NCBI GenBank assembly: GCA_027317105.1
Contig: DAHVFH010000027.1
Coordinates: 1-36,698, forward strand
Source: Cytophagales bacterium
Lineage (GTDB): Bacteria > Bacteroidota > Bacteroidia > Cytophagales > Cyclobacteriaceae
Direction: 5' to 3'
Length of the DNA stretch: 36,698 bases
A program made the position numbers and the translations under genes. Positions within the stretch are counted from its first letter, which is position 1; the number at the start of each line of letters is the position of its first letter. The notes beneath the pieces are model-generated. The model was not told the origin of the DNA, ran no database searches, and worked only from the letters and a program-made list of their open reading frames with translations. Of this stretch, positions 1 to 7,738 are shown in pieces.

Positions 1-10
1 ATAAATGCCA

Positions 11-35
11 TGTAGTGTATGTATTATACACTACA
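11..35. repeat. Inverted repeat with 10-bp arms; third copy at 104-113
   Basis: The decamer TGTAGTGTAT (11-20) is followed after 5 bases by its exact reverse complement (26-35). A third, direct copy lies at 104-113, just past the terminator at 68-94. The function is unknown. A perfect 10-bp palindrome with a 5-base loop could be a hairpin or a binding site for a dimeric protein. No gene overlaps it within the window. Confidence 0.6.
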
Positions 36-67
36 AATTAAAAGAAAAAAATCCGTTACACCAAAAA

Positions 68-94
68 AAGCCCAAAGGACAGGCATTTGGGCTT
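68..94 (-). terminator. Rho-independent terminator of the minus-strand lipoprotein gene
   Basis: A 9-bp stem, AAGCCCAAA (68-76) against TTTGGGCTT (86-94), has a 9-base loop. Read on the minus strand it runs straight into a T tract (the A run at 63-69 on the plus strand). It lies about 80 bases past the stop of the gene at 173-682. Confidence 0.75.
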
Positions 95-172
95 AGAAAT
101 TGGTGTAGTGTATAAAACACAGGCTAAATTTGGGTAATTAAAATCCCTGTACAGTTGGCCGAATTGGCTGTA

Positions 173-682
173 CTAATTGTAATAGTTCACTTGTAACACG
201 GCAATAAAGAGATTATCAGGATTTCCATATAATGAATCAACACCTAAAGGTTTACCCATAGAAAATGTTTGGTTAACATACATATTCGTCACAAAATCAT
301 GTATTGCTATCGTCCTAGATGATAAGTAAAACCAAATAGGAATGTATCCTGATTCATCGGCAATCGAAAAAAAGATACCCTTAGCCTTTATACCGTTAAA
401 GATTTTGGTAGTGGTATCGCCAAAGATCGTATTTGTGTAAAACGGATCATTGGTGGAGTAACTAAAAGGCATGCCCCTGACTGTGCCCTTAACATAGTAT
501 TGCGACATTTTGGTTTCCGTCAACTTCACATAGTCAAAATCAGTGACTATTTTGGTGCTTTCGATAGTGCAAGCACCCAACCAGCACAGAAAAATGAGAC
601 ATAGCAAATATCTGACACTTTTCAGAATCACTGGATCGAGAAATATTGAAACATAGTAGCGCATGAATTTGAGGCTGTACAT
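173..682 (-). CDS. Hypothetical lipoprotein
   Basis: This is a predicted lipoprotein of up to 169 residues whose family I do not recognise. A hydrophobic stretch ends in a lipobox (WLGAC, Cys38 from the first Met), so the mature protein should be lipid-anchored in the periplasm or at the outer membrane. The first ATG leaves an unusually long tail before the signal core. A GTG at 631 would give a conventional signal peptide of about 20 residues (MILKSVRYLL...WLGAC) and may be the true start. The mature part is rich in Tyr, Thr and Phe and looks like a beta-strand domain. A strong terminator follows at 68-94. The upstream neighbour at 833-1309 is another minus-strand lipoprotein, 150 bases away, so the two may be separate units. 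Confidence 0.6.
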   Translation of the reverse strand: MYSLKFMRYYVSIFLDPVILKSVRYLLCLIFLCWLGACTIESTKIVTDFDYVKLTETKMSQYYVKGTVRGMPFSYSTNDPFYTNTIFGDTTTKIFNGIKAKGIFFSIADESGYIPIWFYLSSRTIAIHDFVTNMYVNQTFSMGKPLGVDSLYGNPDNLFIAVLQVNYYN

Positions 683-832
683 TTCAAGCTCGCAAATCCT
701 GCATAACTATCCTAACGAACAGTTATACTATTTCCACTGTTACTTTCCGATACAACCGTTCTGGTTGCAGAATAATTTGGATATCCAGATGTGTTTCACT
801 TTTACCTTGGCAGAAATGAAGCAATTTCAAAC

Positions 833-1309
833 TTATTCGATTACTTTGATTGAAATGGTCTTGCTCCAATCTTTACCGTAGGAATCGTGCACGCCATCGG
901 CAAACTGCAAGGTGAGCGTGTGGGCCCCTGGAGATAACTTAAGGGTGTCGGTCGTTTGTCCTTTTCCAAAATGAATATGTGTTTTATCCATAGGAACAAC
1001 CTGGCCTTTTTCAATGAAGGCGCCATCAACAATAATGTGGTGATGTCCTTTACCCTCCACGACTTTACCGGCTGGCTCAACCGTCATGCCATTTACACCC
1101 ATTTGAATAATCACGGGTGACTTTAGTTCCTCTCCATCTTTAGGCGTGATGAAATAAACCCCGGAATGTTCTTCCGCCATTTCGGAGGTATCTTCAGTAC
1201 TTTGAGCGACTTCCGTGCTATCAGCTGATTCGTCATTTTCTTTATGTGATTGACCGCACGATGCTAATGCTAGCAGGGCCAAGGAAACGGGTAAAAAGTG
1301 GAATTTCAT
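833..1309 (-). CDS. DUF4399 domain lipoprotein
   Basis: This 158-residue protein starts with a lipoprotein signal peptide (lipobox LASC, Cys18). An acidic Ser/Thr/Glu-rich linker follows (about 20-48), then a DUF4399 domain (about 50-158). The domain shows the typical start GVYFITPKDGEELKSPV and a central GKGHHHIIVD segment, and it ends in a beta strand (KTISIKVIE). The function of DUF4399 is not established; the His-rich segment could bind a metal, which is inference. The protein should sit lipid-anchored in the periplasm or outer membrane. It is transcribed away from the DUF1573 gene at 1676. I saw no clear terminator or promoter. Confidence 0.85.
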   Translation of the reverse strand: MKFHFLPVSLALLALASCGQSHKENDESADSTEVAQSTEDTSEMAEEHSGVYFITPKDGEELKSPVIIQMGVNGMTVEPAGKVVEGKGHHHIIVDGAFIEKGQVVPMDKTHIHFGKGQTTDTLKLSPGAHTLTLQFADGVHDSYGKDWSKTISIKVIE

Positions 1310-1675
1310 GATTTTTTTATTTTAAAATAAACAAACGAATTTATTATAGGTAGGACTTCGAAGGATCTAGGCAAAAGAATATTGGTACAATATCGCAAAA
1401 AAAAAGGATTTAATAAGGGTCTTTTTTGATTATTCTTTAAGCGATTCAATCAACGGTAAATCTTGTGTTCAAAAGGTTAAGATCTGACACTTCTTAGGGT
1501 ATTCGGCTCACCTAACAAAGGTAGCAGGTATTTATGGCGCACCTGATCCAGCCTTTCATGTTTAACAAAGGATTAACATTTATAGGCCTTTATTTAACAG
1601 GAGGAATGGTTTTTGTTGATGAAGTTTGTAGAGTTCGATTGAACAGTTTAAGTTTAACCCAAAATTTAATAGAAA
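1310..1675. other. Intergenic region between divergent genes, no gene recognised
   Basis: This is 366 bases of A/T-rich sequence between the DUF4399 and DUF1573 genes. It must hold both promoters. A minus-strand -7-like box (TACCTTTG on the minus strand, 1516-1523) is present without a matching -33 element. A GGAGG next to an ATG at 1606 opens a short frame running into the DUF1573 gene, but its translation looks random. Nothing else was recognised. Confidence 0.5.
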
Positions 1676-2092
1676 ATGAAAAAATTAATGTTTTTCGCTG
1701 TATTGGCCATGGTTGCCAATGTAGGATTTAGTCAAACTACCACAGCTCCAGCGGCTGATTTAGCCTCAATTGAGTGGGGTGCCTCTACCCATGATTTTGG
1801 AAAAATCCAACAGGGTGTTCCTGCAACTTTCGATTTTCAGTTCACTAATAAGGGCAAGACACCACTCGTTATTGCAAATGCACAGCCTTCCTGTGGTTGC
1901 ACCACACCAAGTTGGACTCATGAGCCTGTAATGCCCGGTGGCGAAGGTCATGTTAAGGCAACTTATAATGCTGCCAATCCTGGTGCTTTTGATAAAACAA
2001 TTACTGTTACCGCTAATATTGAAGGTGGAGTCACTGTCCTTCATATCAAAGGTGAGGTGGAGGCTGCGGCTCCAGCAGTTAAACCGAACTAA
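1676..2092 (+). CDS. DUF1573 domain secreted protein
   Basis: The 138-residue protein has a signal peptide (1-19, ending GFSQ) and one DUF1573 domain, an immunoglobulin-like beta sandwich. Hallmarks are HDFGKIQQG (39-47), the Cys pair in PSCGCTTP (Cys73, Cys75), and EPVMPGGEGHVKATYN. DUF1573 proteins are abundant and secreted in Bacteroidota; their function is unknown, and the CxC pair may be redox-active or bind a metal. The ATG at 1676 is chosen because the signal peptide begins there. The gene stands alone on the plus strand and ends at the terminator at 2114-2142, which it shares with the convergent DUF1080 gene. Confidence 0.9.
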   Translation: MKKLMFFAVLAMVANVGFSQTTTAPAADLASIEWGASTHDFGKIQQGVPATFDFQFTNKGKTPLVIANAQPSCGCTTPSWTHEPVMPGGEGHVKATYNAANPGAFDKTITVTANIEGGVTVLHIKGEVEAAAPAVKPN

Positions 2093-2113
2093 ATTTTATC
2101 CGAATAGGAAATA

Positions 2114-2142
2114 AGAAAAGTCAGGGATAGCCTGACTTTTCT
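2114..2142. terminator. Bidirectional terminator between convergent genes
   Basis: A 12-bp stem, AGAAAAGTCAGG (2114-2125) against CCTGACTTTTCT (2131-2142), has a 5-base loop. The arms end in T-rich sequence on both strands, so it can stop the DUF1573 transcript (plus) and the long minus-strand run ending with the DUF1080 gene. Confidence 0.8.
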
Positions 2143-2161
2143 TTGATCTGAAATTTTTTCT

Positions 2162-2905
2162 TTACAATTCCCGCACCCAGATATTTCTGTAGCTGACGGG
2201 GTTGCCGTGATTTTGCAGACGTAGTGATGCCTTGCTGTGAGGCTGGTAAACTGGCAGCCCTTTGTATTCAGTGGGGCCATAGATTTGGGTATGATTTTGA
2301 ACCAGCACCCCGTTATGGATTACGGTGACAAATGCAGGAACAAGTACTCTTCCATTTTCACTGAAATGCGGGGCGTTGTAAACAATATCATAAGCCTGCC
2401 ACTCACCCGGTTTGAGACACGCATTCACCAAGGGTATAGATTGCTTGTAAATTGAGCCGGCTTGTCCGTTGGAATAGGTTGGACTTTCATAACTGTCAAG
2501 CACCTGAAGTTCATAGCGGTCTTGCAAAAAGATGCCACTGTTACCTCTTCCTTGCCCATCACCGACTACCTCAGCGGGTGTGCGCCATTCAATGTGCAAT
2601 TGCATATCGCTAAACGTTTGTTTTGTTTTAAGATCACCACCTCCTTTGGTAACGGTAATGGCGCCATCCTTCACTTCCCATTTTGGTTCTCCACCCGCAT
2701 TGTCAGTCCATTTGGATAAGTCCTTGCCATCAAAAAGGATAATGGCATCGGAAGGGGCATCTCCTAATTTTATTGCCGGGGTGATTTTCTTTGGTTTCAA
2801 ATCCCACACCTCCGTTACTTTGGGATCAAGCGATTCGCGGGGGGTATTTTGCGCCCAGGAAGTGACTGACAGCACCATCAATAAAAACGATAAATAGTTT
2901 TGCAT
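2162..2905 (-). CDS. DUF1080 (3-keto-disaccharide hydrolase-type) secreted protein
   Basis: The 247-residue protein has a signal peptide (1-18, ending SWAQ) and one DUF1080 domain over most of the rest. Typical segments are AIILFDGKDLSKW (about 54-66), the strand pair WEVKDGAITV, the GNSGIFLQDRYELQVLDS core, and a C-terminal strand with GNPVSYRNIWVREL. The fold is a concanavalin-like beta sandwich. Some members hydrolyse 3-keto-glucosides or 3-keto-disaccharides, so a periplasmic carbohydrate role is plausible, but the substrate here cannot be read. It is the last gene of the minus-strand run that starts with glmM, 24 bases after a plug-like mini-protein, and ends at the terminator at 2114-2142. 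Confidence 0.88.
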   Translation of the reverse strand: MQNYLSFLLMVLSVTSWAQNTPRESLDPKVTEVWDLKPKKITPAIKLGDAPSDAIILFDGKDLSKWTDNAGGEPKWEVKDGAITVTKGGGDLKTKQTFSDMQLHIEWRTPAEVVGDGQGRGNSGIFLQDRYELQVLDSYESPTYSNGQAGSIYKQSIPLVNACLKPGEWQAYDIVYNAPHFSENGRVLVPAFVTVIHNGVLVQNHTQIYGPTEYKGLPVYQPHSKASLRLQNHGNPVSYRNIWVREL

Positions 2906-2929
2906 AGTGAAAATAGTTTTTGATTAGTA

Positions 2930-3232
2930 TTAATTCGATTTTGGTTTCTTCAATTTGATTACGATTGCTCCATTTTTTCCAGTGTCTCCATAATCAGCAA
3001 CAGCACTGCTGCCATTTACCACTTCAATTTTGTCAATATCTTGTCCATCAACCGAATCAATGGCTCGTACCATTTTTGTTGGATCCGTTTTGCTTTGCAC
3101 CAGGGCAGGCAAAATCTTTCCATCCACAACCACTATTGGATCGGTTGGCTTGGATACAGGTTGGTTAGTGGCCGATTGTGAAAAAGCCACACACGAAGCG
3201 AAAAGTAAATTAAACAGGATTAAGTATTTCAT
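2930..3232 (-). CDS. Secreted TonB-plug-like mini-protein, copy 2
   Basis: This 100-residue protein has a signal peptide (1-18, ending VAFSQ). Its single small domain resembles the end of the plug domain of SusC/TonB-dependent receptors: IVVVDGKILP, then DIDKIEVVNGSSAVADYG, then GKNGAIVIKLKK. In real receptors this block (IDG ... DI..IEVLKG..A..YG..AANGVI.I.TK) precedes a large beta barrel; here the protein stops after it. It is a paralogue of the upstream neighbour at 3244-3579 (shared VDG.I.P.LV.SK.D..KMV and DI.K.E). The gap between the two is 11 bases, so they are very probably co-transcribed. The function is unknown; interaction with TonB, a barrel or an outer-membrane partner is a guess. 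Confidence 0.8.
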   Translation of the reverse strand: MKYLILFNLLFASCVAFSQSATNQPVSKPTDPIVVVDGKILPALVQSKTDPTKMVRAIDSVDGQDIDKIEVVNGSSAVADYGDTGKNGAIVIKLKKPKSN

Positions 3233-3243
3233 AAAAAATTGAT

Positions 3244-3579
3244 TTATCTGGTAGCCGTAATTTTCTTCATAGTTATTTTCACAACGCCATTTCTTGCCGC
3301 TTCACCGTAAACAGTTGTGGCTTGCAATCCTTTCAAAATCTCCACCTTCTCAATGTCATTTGAATTTATCTCATCAAGGGGATCAACCATTTTAGAGGAA
3401 TCAATTTTACTTTTCACAAGATTGGGCATTATTTCCCCATCAATTATTAACAAAGGCTTAGTAACAGAAGCGACACTAGTGGATAACTTACTAGGGGATG
3501 ATTTTCTTAACTGAATTTGCTGTGAAAATGAAACTGATAATGTTCCTCCCCAAAGGATTAGTCCGATCAAGTATTTCAT
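3244..3579 (-). CDS. Secreted TonB-plug-like mini-protein, copy 1
   Basis: This 111-residue paralogue of the gene at 2930-3232 has a signal peptide (1-19, ending SFSQ), a Ser/Thr-rich linker (about 25-40), and one plug-like block: PLLIIDGEIMP, SNDIEKVEILKGLQATTVYG, ARNGVVKITMKK. It has the same layout as the plug consensus of SusC-like receptors, but without a carboxypeptidase-like N-terminal domain, TonB box or barrel. It lies 33 bases downstream of the DUF2520 gene and 11 bases upstream of its copy, in the minus-strand run headed by glmM. The function is unknown. Tandem duplication is inferred from adjacency and shared motifs. Confidence 0.8.
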   Translation of the reverse strand: MKYLIGLILWGGTLSVSFSQQIQLRKSSPSKLSTSVASVTKPLLIIDGEIMPNLVKSKIDSSKMVDPLDEINSNDIEKVEILKGLQATTVYGEAARNGVVKITMKKITATR

Positions 3580-3612
3580 ACTGTAAATTTAAGCAATCAA
3601 AATACAAAAAAA

Positions 3613-4395
3613 TTACGCTTGATAATAGTGATCAATGATGTGTTGACTTATTATTTTATAAACTTCAGAAAGAGAAGGATCATCTTTTAATAAGGCTAAA
3701 TGTTTTTCAAGCGTGTCAAGGTCACCACGCATGGCCGGGCCGGTTTGCGCGGCTTCTGGTCCAAGTTGTAAACTCTTGGCAATGGTCTCTGTGATCAACG
3801 GTTTTAGCCAATCGTATTCCAAACTATTTTGCTGCATGATTTGCCTAGAAAGGGTGAGCATGTGGTTAGTGAAATTAGACGCAAAAACAGCCGCCACATG
3901 CAAGGCTTTCCTTTCTTCTGATCCAATCTTTTTAACCTGATTGCTGATGGCCTTCGCCAGGTTGGTTAATACAATTTCCGTTTCCGGGTTGATACTCTCT
4001 ATAAATATTGGGGTTTGTTTAAAATCAATTTTCTTGGTCTTTGTAAATGTTTGTAGAGGATAGAGCACACCAACATTAGGAGTCGCCGCAAATTGTATAT
4101 CGGCTAATGGCACACTTCCGGAAGTATGCACCAACCATGATTCTTCCGGCAAAATAATTTCTTTGGCAATATCACTTATTGCGCCATCGCTGGCTGCAAC
4201 AATAAAAATTGAGGAAGGGCTGGTGGAGAAATCTAATGAAGCTTTTACTTCCGCTTGATAAAGTCTTTCCGTCAAGGCTTCAGCGTGTCGAGCGTTGCGG
4301 CTGAAAACTTCTTTTACAACAAACCCGGCATTATCAAAAGCCGGAGCCAGGTGCCAAGCGAGATTACCTGAGCCTATGAAACTAATTGTCTGCAT
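3613..4395 (-). CDS. Rossmann-fold DUF2520 protein (NAD(P)-binding oxidoreductase-like)
   Basis: The 260-residue protein has an N-terminal Rossmann domain beginning QTISFIGSGNLAWHL, with the GxGxxA nucleotide loop at residues 8-13. A C-terminal all-helical DUF2520 domain (about 125-250) contains KALHVAAVFASNFTNHM and GPEAAQTGPAMRGD. The layout resembles pyrroline-5-carboxylate reductase and 6-phosphogluconate dehydrogenase-type enzymes, but the substrate of DUF2520 proteins is not established. The ATG at 4395 is chosen because the Rossmann strand starts directly after it; the frame stays open upstream to 4497 but gives only an unlikely tail. The start overlaps the end of the GxxExxY gene by 14 bases, which indicates translational coupling. 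Confidence 0.87.
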   Translation of the reverse strand: MQTISFIGSGNLAWHLAPAFDNAGFVVKEVFSRNARHAEALTERLYQAEVKASLDFSTSPSSIFIVAASDGAISDIAKEIILPEESWLVHTSGSVPLADIQFAATPNVGVLYPLQTFTKTKKIDFKQTPIFIESINPETEIVLTNLAKAISNQVKKIGSEERKALHVAAVFASNFTNHMLTLSRQIMQQNSLEYDWLKPLITETIAKSLQLGPEAAQTGPAMRGDLDTLEKHLALLKDDPSLSEVYKIISQHIIDHYYQA

Positions 4396-4819
4396 CGGGA
4401 TGGTCAGGATTTTCGAGATTGATGGGATTGTATGATTTTTTTGACGCACGCTTTTCTGTTCGGAAAATTCTTTTGTGCTGCAAACTTTTTGCGCCAAAAT
4501 TTATCAATAGACCTACATCAAAATTGTATGCCGATAAATAATTCTTTGCCTGTGCCAAATGGACATCCTCCAATTCAATCACTGCTTTCAATTCTAAAAC
4601 CAGCCTATCTTCAAAAATGAAATCTGCTCGTCTCACTCCAACGCCATTTCCCTTGTAGAAAATAGGTTGTTCCACTTCACGCTGAAAAGAAATGCCAGCG
4701 ATTTGTAATTCAATGGCCAGACACCTTTGATAGATTACTTCCTGAAATCCGTTACCCAATGTATTATGCACCTCCATGGCACAACCAATGATTTTATATG
4801 TTGGCTCGTCATCAATCAT
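4382..4819 (-). CDS. GxxExxY family protein
   Basis: The 145-residue protein carries the family signature GFQEVIY (Gly24, Glu27, Tyr30) after the usual start YKIIGCAMEVHNTLGNG. Asp66 and the ELK triad (Glu76, Lys78) form a PD-(D/E)xK-like nuclease core. The biological function of the family is unknown; it is common and patchily distributed in Bacteroidota. The C-terminal tail, after RIFRTEKR, is basic and then acidic and lies over the start of the DUF2520 gene. The gene is 12 bases downstream of the cysteine desulfurase gene, so it sits inside a housekeeping operon and may be a later insertion there (inference). Confidence 0.88.
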   Translation of the reverse strand: MIDDEPTYKIIGCAMEVHNTLGNGFQEVIYQRCLAIELQIAGISFQREVEQPIFYKGNGVGVRRADFIFEDRLVLELKAVIELEDVHLAQAKNYLSAYNFDVGLLINFGAKSLQHKRIFRTEKRASKKSYNPINLENPDHPDADN

Positions 4820-4831
4820 CCAGTTACATCA

Positions 4832-5980
4832 TTACATCCCGACCATCTTGCTTCCGACAGTTTCTGCAATCTTTGAAACGGTATAATTTATTTCTTCAAC
4901 GGTATTGTACTTACTGAATGAAAACCGGACTGCACCCCTTTTCGAGCCGGGGTAGATGGCGCCCAAAACATGAGACCCGGTCGAAGCTCCACTGGAACAA
5001 GCGCTGCCACCGGATGCTGAAATTCCTTGCAAGTCCAAATTAAAAAGCATCATTTCATTTTCCTCTGATTCAGGAAAAGAAACATTGAGAACGGTGTAAA
5101 GACTTTTTTCTAAATCATCAGAGGCTCCATGAAAACTTATTCCAGGTACTGATGATTTTAACTTTTCGATCATGTGCTTTTTTAACTTCACGATATGTGC
5201 TTCATGTTCAGCCATTTCACGATAACAAATTTCAAGTGCTTTGGCCAGGCCAATAATTCCATAGACATTTTCCGTTCCACCTCGCATGTTGCGCTCTTGC
5301 GCTCCGCCATGAACCATCGATTTGATTTTCTTGTCTTTGTTGATGTACATAAAACCAACACCTTTAGGGCCATGAAATTTATGTGCAGCCGCTGTCAAGC
5401 CGTGTACTTTCAATTGCTTAAGATCGTGTTTGTAGTGTCCCATGGATTGAACCGTATCGGAATGAAAATAGGCATTGTACTGATGGCAGAGTTCACTTAC
5501 CCGATGCATATCCAATAGGTTTCCGATTTCATTATTGGCATGCATCAATGAAACTATGGAATTGGGGAATTCCTTTAACATCCGTTCAAGATCGTTAAGC
5601 TTAACATTGCCTTGTTCATCTAAAGCAACATGATGAAGTTCGATTTTTCCTTCTTTCTTAAGCACTTCCAATGTATGTGTTACCGCATGATGTTCTATCG
5701 GAGATGATATAGCGTGTTGGATCTTGAACGTTTGAATTGCGCCATTAATAATGGCGTTGTCCGCTTCCGTCCCTCCCGAAGTAAAAATGATTTCGCCAGG
5801 AGTGCAGTTGAGAAGCTCGGCTATTTTCTTTCTACCCGACTCAATTGCAGCCCGCACTTTCCGTCCGTGAGAATGCGTGGAAGATGGATTGCCAAAATCT
5901 TCGAGTAGAAAAGGCTTCATAGCCTCAAACACTTCAGGATCGAGAGGCGTTGTGGCTGCGTTATCTAAATAAACTTTCAT
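4832..5980 (-). CDS. Cysteine desulfurase (NifS/IscS type)
   Basis: This is a PLP-dependent class V aminotransferase-fold enzyme that takes sulfur from L-cysteine to form a persulfide for Fe-S clusters, thiolation and thiamine thiazole. Visible residues, numbered from the upstream ATG at 5992, are: YLDNAATTPLD near the N-terminus; SGGTEADN (72-79); His101; Asp179; the PLP lysine Lys205 in HKFHGPKG; and the catalytic Cys332 in SGGSACSSGAS. The short loop around the Cys suits the NifS/IscS group rather than SufS. ATG at 5980 is preferred because family members start MKVYLDNAATT; the ATG at 5992 adds four residues. The gene is about 55 bases downstream of glmM and 12 bases upstream of the GxxExxY gene. 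It could supply sulfur to ThiS of the thiamine operon at 19-25 kb (inference). Confidence 0.93.
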   Translation of the reverse strand: MKVYLDNAATTPLDPEVFEAMKPFLLEDFGNPSSTHSHGRKVRAAIESGRKKIAELLNCTPGEIIFTSGGTEADNAIINGAIQTFKIQHAISSPIEHHAVTHTLEVLKKEGKIELHHVALDEQGNVKLNDLERMLKEFPNSIVSLMHANNEIGNLLDMHRVSELCHQYNAYFHSDTVQSMGHYKHDLKQLKVHGLTAAAHKFHGPKGVGFMYINKDKKIKSMVHGGAQERNMRGGTENVYGIIGLAKALEICYREMAEHEAHIVKLKKHMIEKLKSSVPGISFHGASDDLEKSLYTVLNVSFPESEENEMMLFNLDLQGISASGGSACSSGASTGSHVLGAIYPGSKRGAVRFSFSKYNTVEEINYTVSKIAETVGSKMVGM

Positions 5981-6037
5981 TTCAGTTGGCATTTACAAAT
6001 GTTGATTCATGAGTTTTGTTTGTTCTTCAAATCACTA

Positions 6038-7429
6038 TTAACGACCAACTAACAACGAATTAATGTCACTAATAATTCGATTAGCCAACTCATTCGCTTT
6101 CTTCACATTTTGAGATTCTGCATAAATGCGAATAATTGGTTCCGTGTTGGACTTGCGCAAGTGTATCCACTCTTTTTCCTTTTCGAAATCAATTTTTACA
6201 CCATCAAGGGTATTGATTTTCTCATGCGCATATTTCTCCCTTATTCTTTCAAGCACCTGATCCACATTAATTCCAGAAGTGAGTTCGATTTTGTTTTTAG
6301 AAATAAAATATTCAGGATAGGACTTCCGAAGTTCGGAGGCTTTCTTTTTGGATTTTGCCAAGAGCGTTAAGAATAAGGCAATACCCATGAGTGCATCACG
6401 GCCATAATGAAGTTCGGGAAAGATGACGCCTCCATTTCCTTCACCACCAATCACTGCCTTTGTTTCCTTCATTAGGTTAACCACGTTCACCTCTCCCACG
6501 GCAGCGGCTGAATATTTCCCTCCCGCTTTTTCAGTCACATCGCGCAAAGCCCGGGTTGACGATAGATTGGAAACCGAATTTCCCTTTCTTTTACTCATAA
6601 CATAATCGGCTACGGCTACTAGCGTATATTCTTCCCCAAACGGCTTTCCATCTTCTTGCACCAAGGCTAGTCGGTCTACATCGGGATCCACAATAATCCC
6701 TAAATCAAATTTTCCTTTTTTTACTTCTCTGCAAATTGCTTTGATATTTTCTGGCAACGGTTCGGGATTGTGGGCGAATTTTCCCGTTGGTTCGCAATAC
6801 AATTTCTTAACGGCCTTTACACCCAATTCCTTTAATAACATGGGTACAGCAATTCCTCCTGAAGAGTTTACCCCATCTACCACAATCTTAAATTTAGCGT
6901 TTTGAATGGCCTTTACATCTACCAATTTATTTTTCTTAATCAGGTCGATGTGTTTTTTAATATAGTGATAAGCTTTTGCGTAGTTGCCCAGTTTTTCTAC
7001 CGGTGCAAAATCAAAATCTTCAGAATCGGCTAACCTTAAAACTTCAGCGCCAGCCGCAGATGAAATGAATTCACCTTTTTCGTTCAATAACTTCAAAGCA
7101 TTCCACTGAATCGGATTGTGACTGGCTGTTAAAATGATGCCACCTCCGGCCTTTTCAATTGGCACAGCAATCTCCACGGTTGGCGTGGTGGACAAACCAA
7201 GGTCAACTACATTCAATCCTAATCCTTGCAGGGTATTGGTTACCAAAGCACTTACCATTTCGCCAGAAATACGGGCATCACGACCAATTACAATTTTTTT
7301 TCCTCCTCTTGATTTTACCCACGCGCCAAAGGCGGCAGCAAATTTTACTACGTCAACAGGCGTAAGGGCTTCGCCCGGTTTTCCTCCAATAGTGCCACGA
7401 AAGCCTGAGATCGATTTTATTAAAGTCAT
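6038..7429 (-). CDS. glmM: Phosphoglucosamine mutase
   Basis: This cytoplasmic alpha-D-phosphohexomutase of 463 residues probably converts glucosamine-6-phosphate to glucosamine-1-phosphate for peptidoglycan and lipid A precursors. The catalytic phosphoserine is Ser103 in TASHNP. The Mg-binding loop is DPDVDR (Asp248, Asp250, Asp252, Arg253). The sugar-recognition loop is GEGNGG (329-334) and the phosphate loop RKSNTEP (425-431). The N-terminus SISGFRGTIGG is typical of the Bacteroidota form. A phosphomannomutase/phosphoglucomutase role cannot be excluded by sequence reading alone. It heads a long minus-strand run. A -7-like box (TAAATTTG on the minus strand) lies 18 bases upstream, back to back with the hicA promoter. 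Confidence 0.9.
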   Translation of the reverse strand: MTLIKSISGFRGTIGGKPGEALTPVDVVKFAAAFGAWVKSRGGKKIVIGRDARISGEMVSALVTNTLQGLGLNVVDLGLSTTPTVEIAVPIEKAGGGIILTASHNPIQWNALKLLNEKGEFISSAAGAEVLRLADSEDFDFAPVEKLGNYAKAYHYIKKHIDLIKKNKLVDVKAIQNAKFKIVVDGVNSSGGIAVPMLLKELGVKAVKKLYCEPTGKFAHNPEPLPENIKAICREVKKGKFDLGIIVDPDVDRLALVQEDGKPFGEEYTLVAVADYVMSKRKGNSVSNLSSTRALRDVTEKAGGKYSAAAVGEVNVVNLMKETKAVIGGEGNGGVIFPELHYGRDALMGIALFLTLLAKSKKKASELRKSYPEYFISKNKIELTSGINVDQVLERIREKYAHEKINTLDGVKIDFEKEKEWIHLRKSNTEPIIRIYAESQNVKKANELANRIISDINSLLVGR

Positions 7430-7446
7430 TTTTAATAATTAAGTGG

Positions 7447-7454
7447 CAAATTTA
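7447..7454 (-). promoter_or_regulatory. Putative -7 box of the glmM promoter
   Basis: On the minus strand this reads TAAATTTG, matching the Bacteroidota -7 consensus TAnnTTTG, 18 bases before the glmM ATG. No convincing -33 TTG is found at the usual distance, so the call is tentative. Confidence 0.4.
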
Positions 7455-7467
7455 GGACAATAAAAGC

Positions 7468-7499
7468 TTTGAGGGAAGGTAAATTATTATTTACCTTTG
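7468..7499 (+). promoter_or_regulatory. Bacteroidota-type promoter of hicAB
   Basis: TTTG (7468-7471), 20 bases, then TACCTTTG (7492-7499) matches the TTTG...TAnnTTTG sigma consensus of Bacteroidota. The predicted start is about 40 bases before the hicA ATG. It is divergent from, and close to, the glmM promoter. Confidence 0.65.
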
Positions 7500-7545
7500 A
7501 GATACATTTTTTAAACTTTCCATTAGATGCAAATAATGCAAATAA

Positions 7546-7734
7546 ATGAAATGCTCGGAATTGTATCGTCTACTAACCCAGAATGGTTGGTATTCGGTAT
7601 CGCAAAAGGGATCTCATGTAAAAATGAAACATGTTAATAAGCCTGGTGTCATTATTTTTCCCGATCATGGGAATAGTGAAGTTGGAAAAGGCCTTGAGAA
7701 AAAACTCTTAAAGCAAGCTGGAATAAGAAAATAG
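7546..7734 (+). CDS. hicA: HicA-type mRNA interferase toxin
   Basis: This 62-residue protein has the double-stranded RNA-binding-like HicA fold: KCSELYRLLTQNGW, then the catalytic-His loop QKGSHVKM (His24), then the strand GVIIFPDHGNSEVGKG and the C-terminal helix. HicA toxins cleave mRNA and are neutralised by HicB. The length matches the family. The gene is 4 bases upstream of hicB in the usual toxin-first order and has its own promoter at 7468-7499. The pair is inserted between glmM and mazG, a typical position for a mobile toxin-antitoxin module. Confidence 0.9.
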   Translation: MKCSELYRLLTQNGWYSVSQKGSHVKMKHVNKPGVIIFPDHGNSEVGKGLEKKLLKQAGIRK

Positions 7735-7738
7735 TTAA

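Noticed and set aside
1534..1731. Plus-strand frame of 65 codons with GGAGG before an internal ATG at 1606
   Set aside because: It overlaps the DUF1573 start in another frame, and the translation shows no family, signal peptide or conserved pattern.
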